From an uncultured Candidatus Competibacteraceae bacterium (GTDB lineage Bacteria > Pseudomonadota > Gammaproteobacteria > Competibacterales > Competibacteraceae), in assembly GCA_937872125.1 (NCBI GenBank), contig CALMNY010000202.1, positions 1 to 6,504 of the forward strand: DNA of 6,504 bases, in the 5' to 3' direction. The translations under genes and the position numbers were made by a program. Position 1 is the first letter of the stretch; each line of letters starts with the position of its first letter. Below the pieces are notes generated by a model, which had not been told where the DNA came from, made no database searches, and worked only from the letters and a program-made list of their open reading frames with translations. Shown here piece after piece: positions 6,268 to 6,504 of the stretch.

Positions 6268-6275
6268 TGAACAAC

Positions 6276-6504
6276 GTGACGAGCCCGAAACTTCAACCCG
6301 AACTGCAACGTATCGTCGAAGCCCGCCACCATGACCCCTTTGCCGTGCTGGGCCGCCATCCCCAGGATAAAAAGGTCGTGGTGCGCGCTCACCTGCCCCA
6401 TGCGCAGGAGGTCCATATCGCTGAAGGCAACCTGCCGCTGCAACGGATTCCCAACACCGATCTGTTCGAGTGGCAGGGCAAGCCCGATCAGGTGCCGGAA
6501 CGCT
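6276..6504 (+). CDS. glgB: 1,4-alpha-glucan branching enzyme GlgB, N-terminal part (cut by window edge)
   Basis: GlgB cuts alpha-1,4 glucan chains and rejoins the pieces as alpha-1,6 branches during glycogen synthesis in the cytoplasm. Only the first 76 residues are visible, from the GTG at 6276 to the window edge; full enzymes of this type run to about 730 residues. The diagnostic block is HHDPFAVLGRHP at residues 18-29, matching the H-x-DPF-x-VLG-x-H signature at the start of the N-terminal domain of long, two-domain branching enzymes. It is followed by VVVRAHLPHAQEVHI (33-47), which fits the first beta strands of a CBM48-like fold. The catalytic GH13 barrel lies outside the window. The gene is divergent from the cytochrome and has a long leader. 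The same start motif is shared by few other families, so the identity is good despite truncation, but completeness and downstream glg neighbours cannot be judged. Confidence 0.85.
   Translation, partial: MTSPKLQPELQRIVEARHHDPFAVLGRHPQDKKVVVRAHLPHAQEVHIAEGNLPLQRIPNTDLFEWQGKPDQVPER

Larger units (their letters stand above)
5923..6275. other. Divergent intergenic region between the cytochrome gene and glgB
   Basis: This 353-base stretch holds no gene that I can support firmly. From left to right it contains the cytochrome ribosome binding site, an AT-richer stretch (about 5935-5990) where the cytochrome promoter should lie though I see no convincing boxes, a small six-base-pair hairpin (6011-6016 with 6022-6027, loop CGAAT), a TATACT box at 6103-6108, a GC hairpin at 6125-6143, a ten-base palindrome TCTGATCAGA at 6153-6162, and a short possible reading frame at 6173-6262. 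Confidence 0.6.

Noticed and set aside
6201..6443. An 80-codon minus-strand frame
   Set aside because: It is antisense to the start of glgB and its leader, and shows no recognisable motif.
1..6504. CRISPR arrays, tRNA or rRNA genes, insertion sequences, toxin-antitoxin pairs
   Set aside because: I looked for regularly spaced repeats, cloverleaf-like segments, transposase motifs and small paired genes on both strands and saw none; almost all sequence is accounted for by conserved housekeeping genes.

Overview
The window looks like chromosomal DNA of a GC-rich gammaproteobacterium. RdgC, an HflD-type protein directly behind mnmA, and a monofunctional RelA with an EFDD synthetase motif are all characteristic of Gammaproteobacteria. 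A phasin and the start of a glycogen branching enzyme lie within about 5.5 kb of each other. This suggests a lineage that stores both polyhydroxyalkanoate (PHA) and glycogen, for example relatives of Candidatus Competibacter. That placement is inference from gene content, not a phylogenetic result.

Layout from left to right: (1) positions 1-738, minus strand, the N-terminal 246 residues of rdgC, cut by the left window edge. (2) A 200-base divergent intergenic region with a good sigma70-like promoter for rdgC and a weak promoter overlapped by a TGC-rich inverted repeat facing the phasin. (3) A 113-residue phasin at 939-1280, followed by a strong hairpin. (4) mnmA (1389-2477) and hflD (2510-3127), a 32-base-spaced pair known from enterobacteria. 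(5) relA on the minus strand (5293-3143), converging on hflD with only 15 bases between the stop codons. (6) A 236-base relA leader carrying a cluster of hairpins, including a near-perfect 26-base palindrome of the kind often dispersed in genomes. (7) A small monohaem c-type cytochrome lipoprotein on the minus strand (5922-5530). (8) A 353-base divergent region containing a candidate promoter, a hairpin, a short possible upstream ORF and the start of glgB (from 6276), which runs off the right edge.

The genes do not form one obvious system. mnmA (tRNA 2-thiouridylation) and hflD form a likely operon, and relA makes the stringent-response alarmone. The phasin and GlgB both concern carbon and energy storage, which is commonly linked to nutrient stress, but a regulatory link to RelA here is only a thought. 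I found no CRISPR array, tRNA, rRNA, transposase or phage gene, and no convincing new multi-gene system. The most promising loose ends are the palindromic repeat cluster before relA, the operator-like repeat before the phasin, the long glgB leader with its small ORF, and unusual residues at the expected DNA-gate positions of RdgC.
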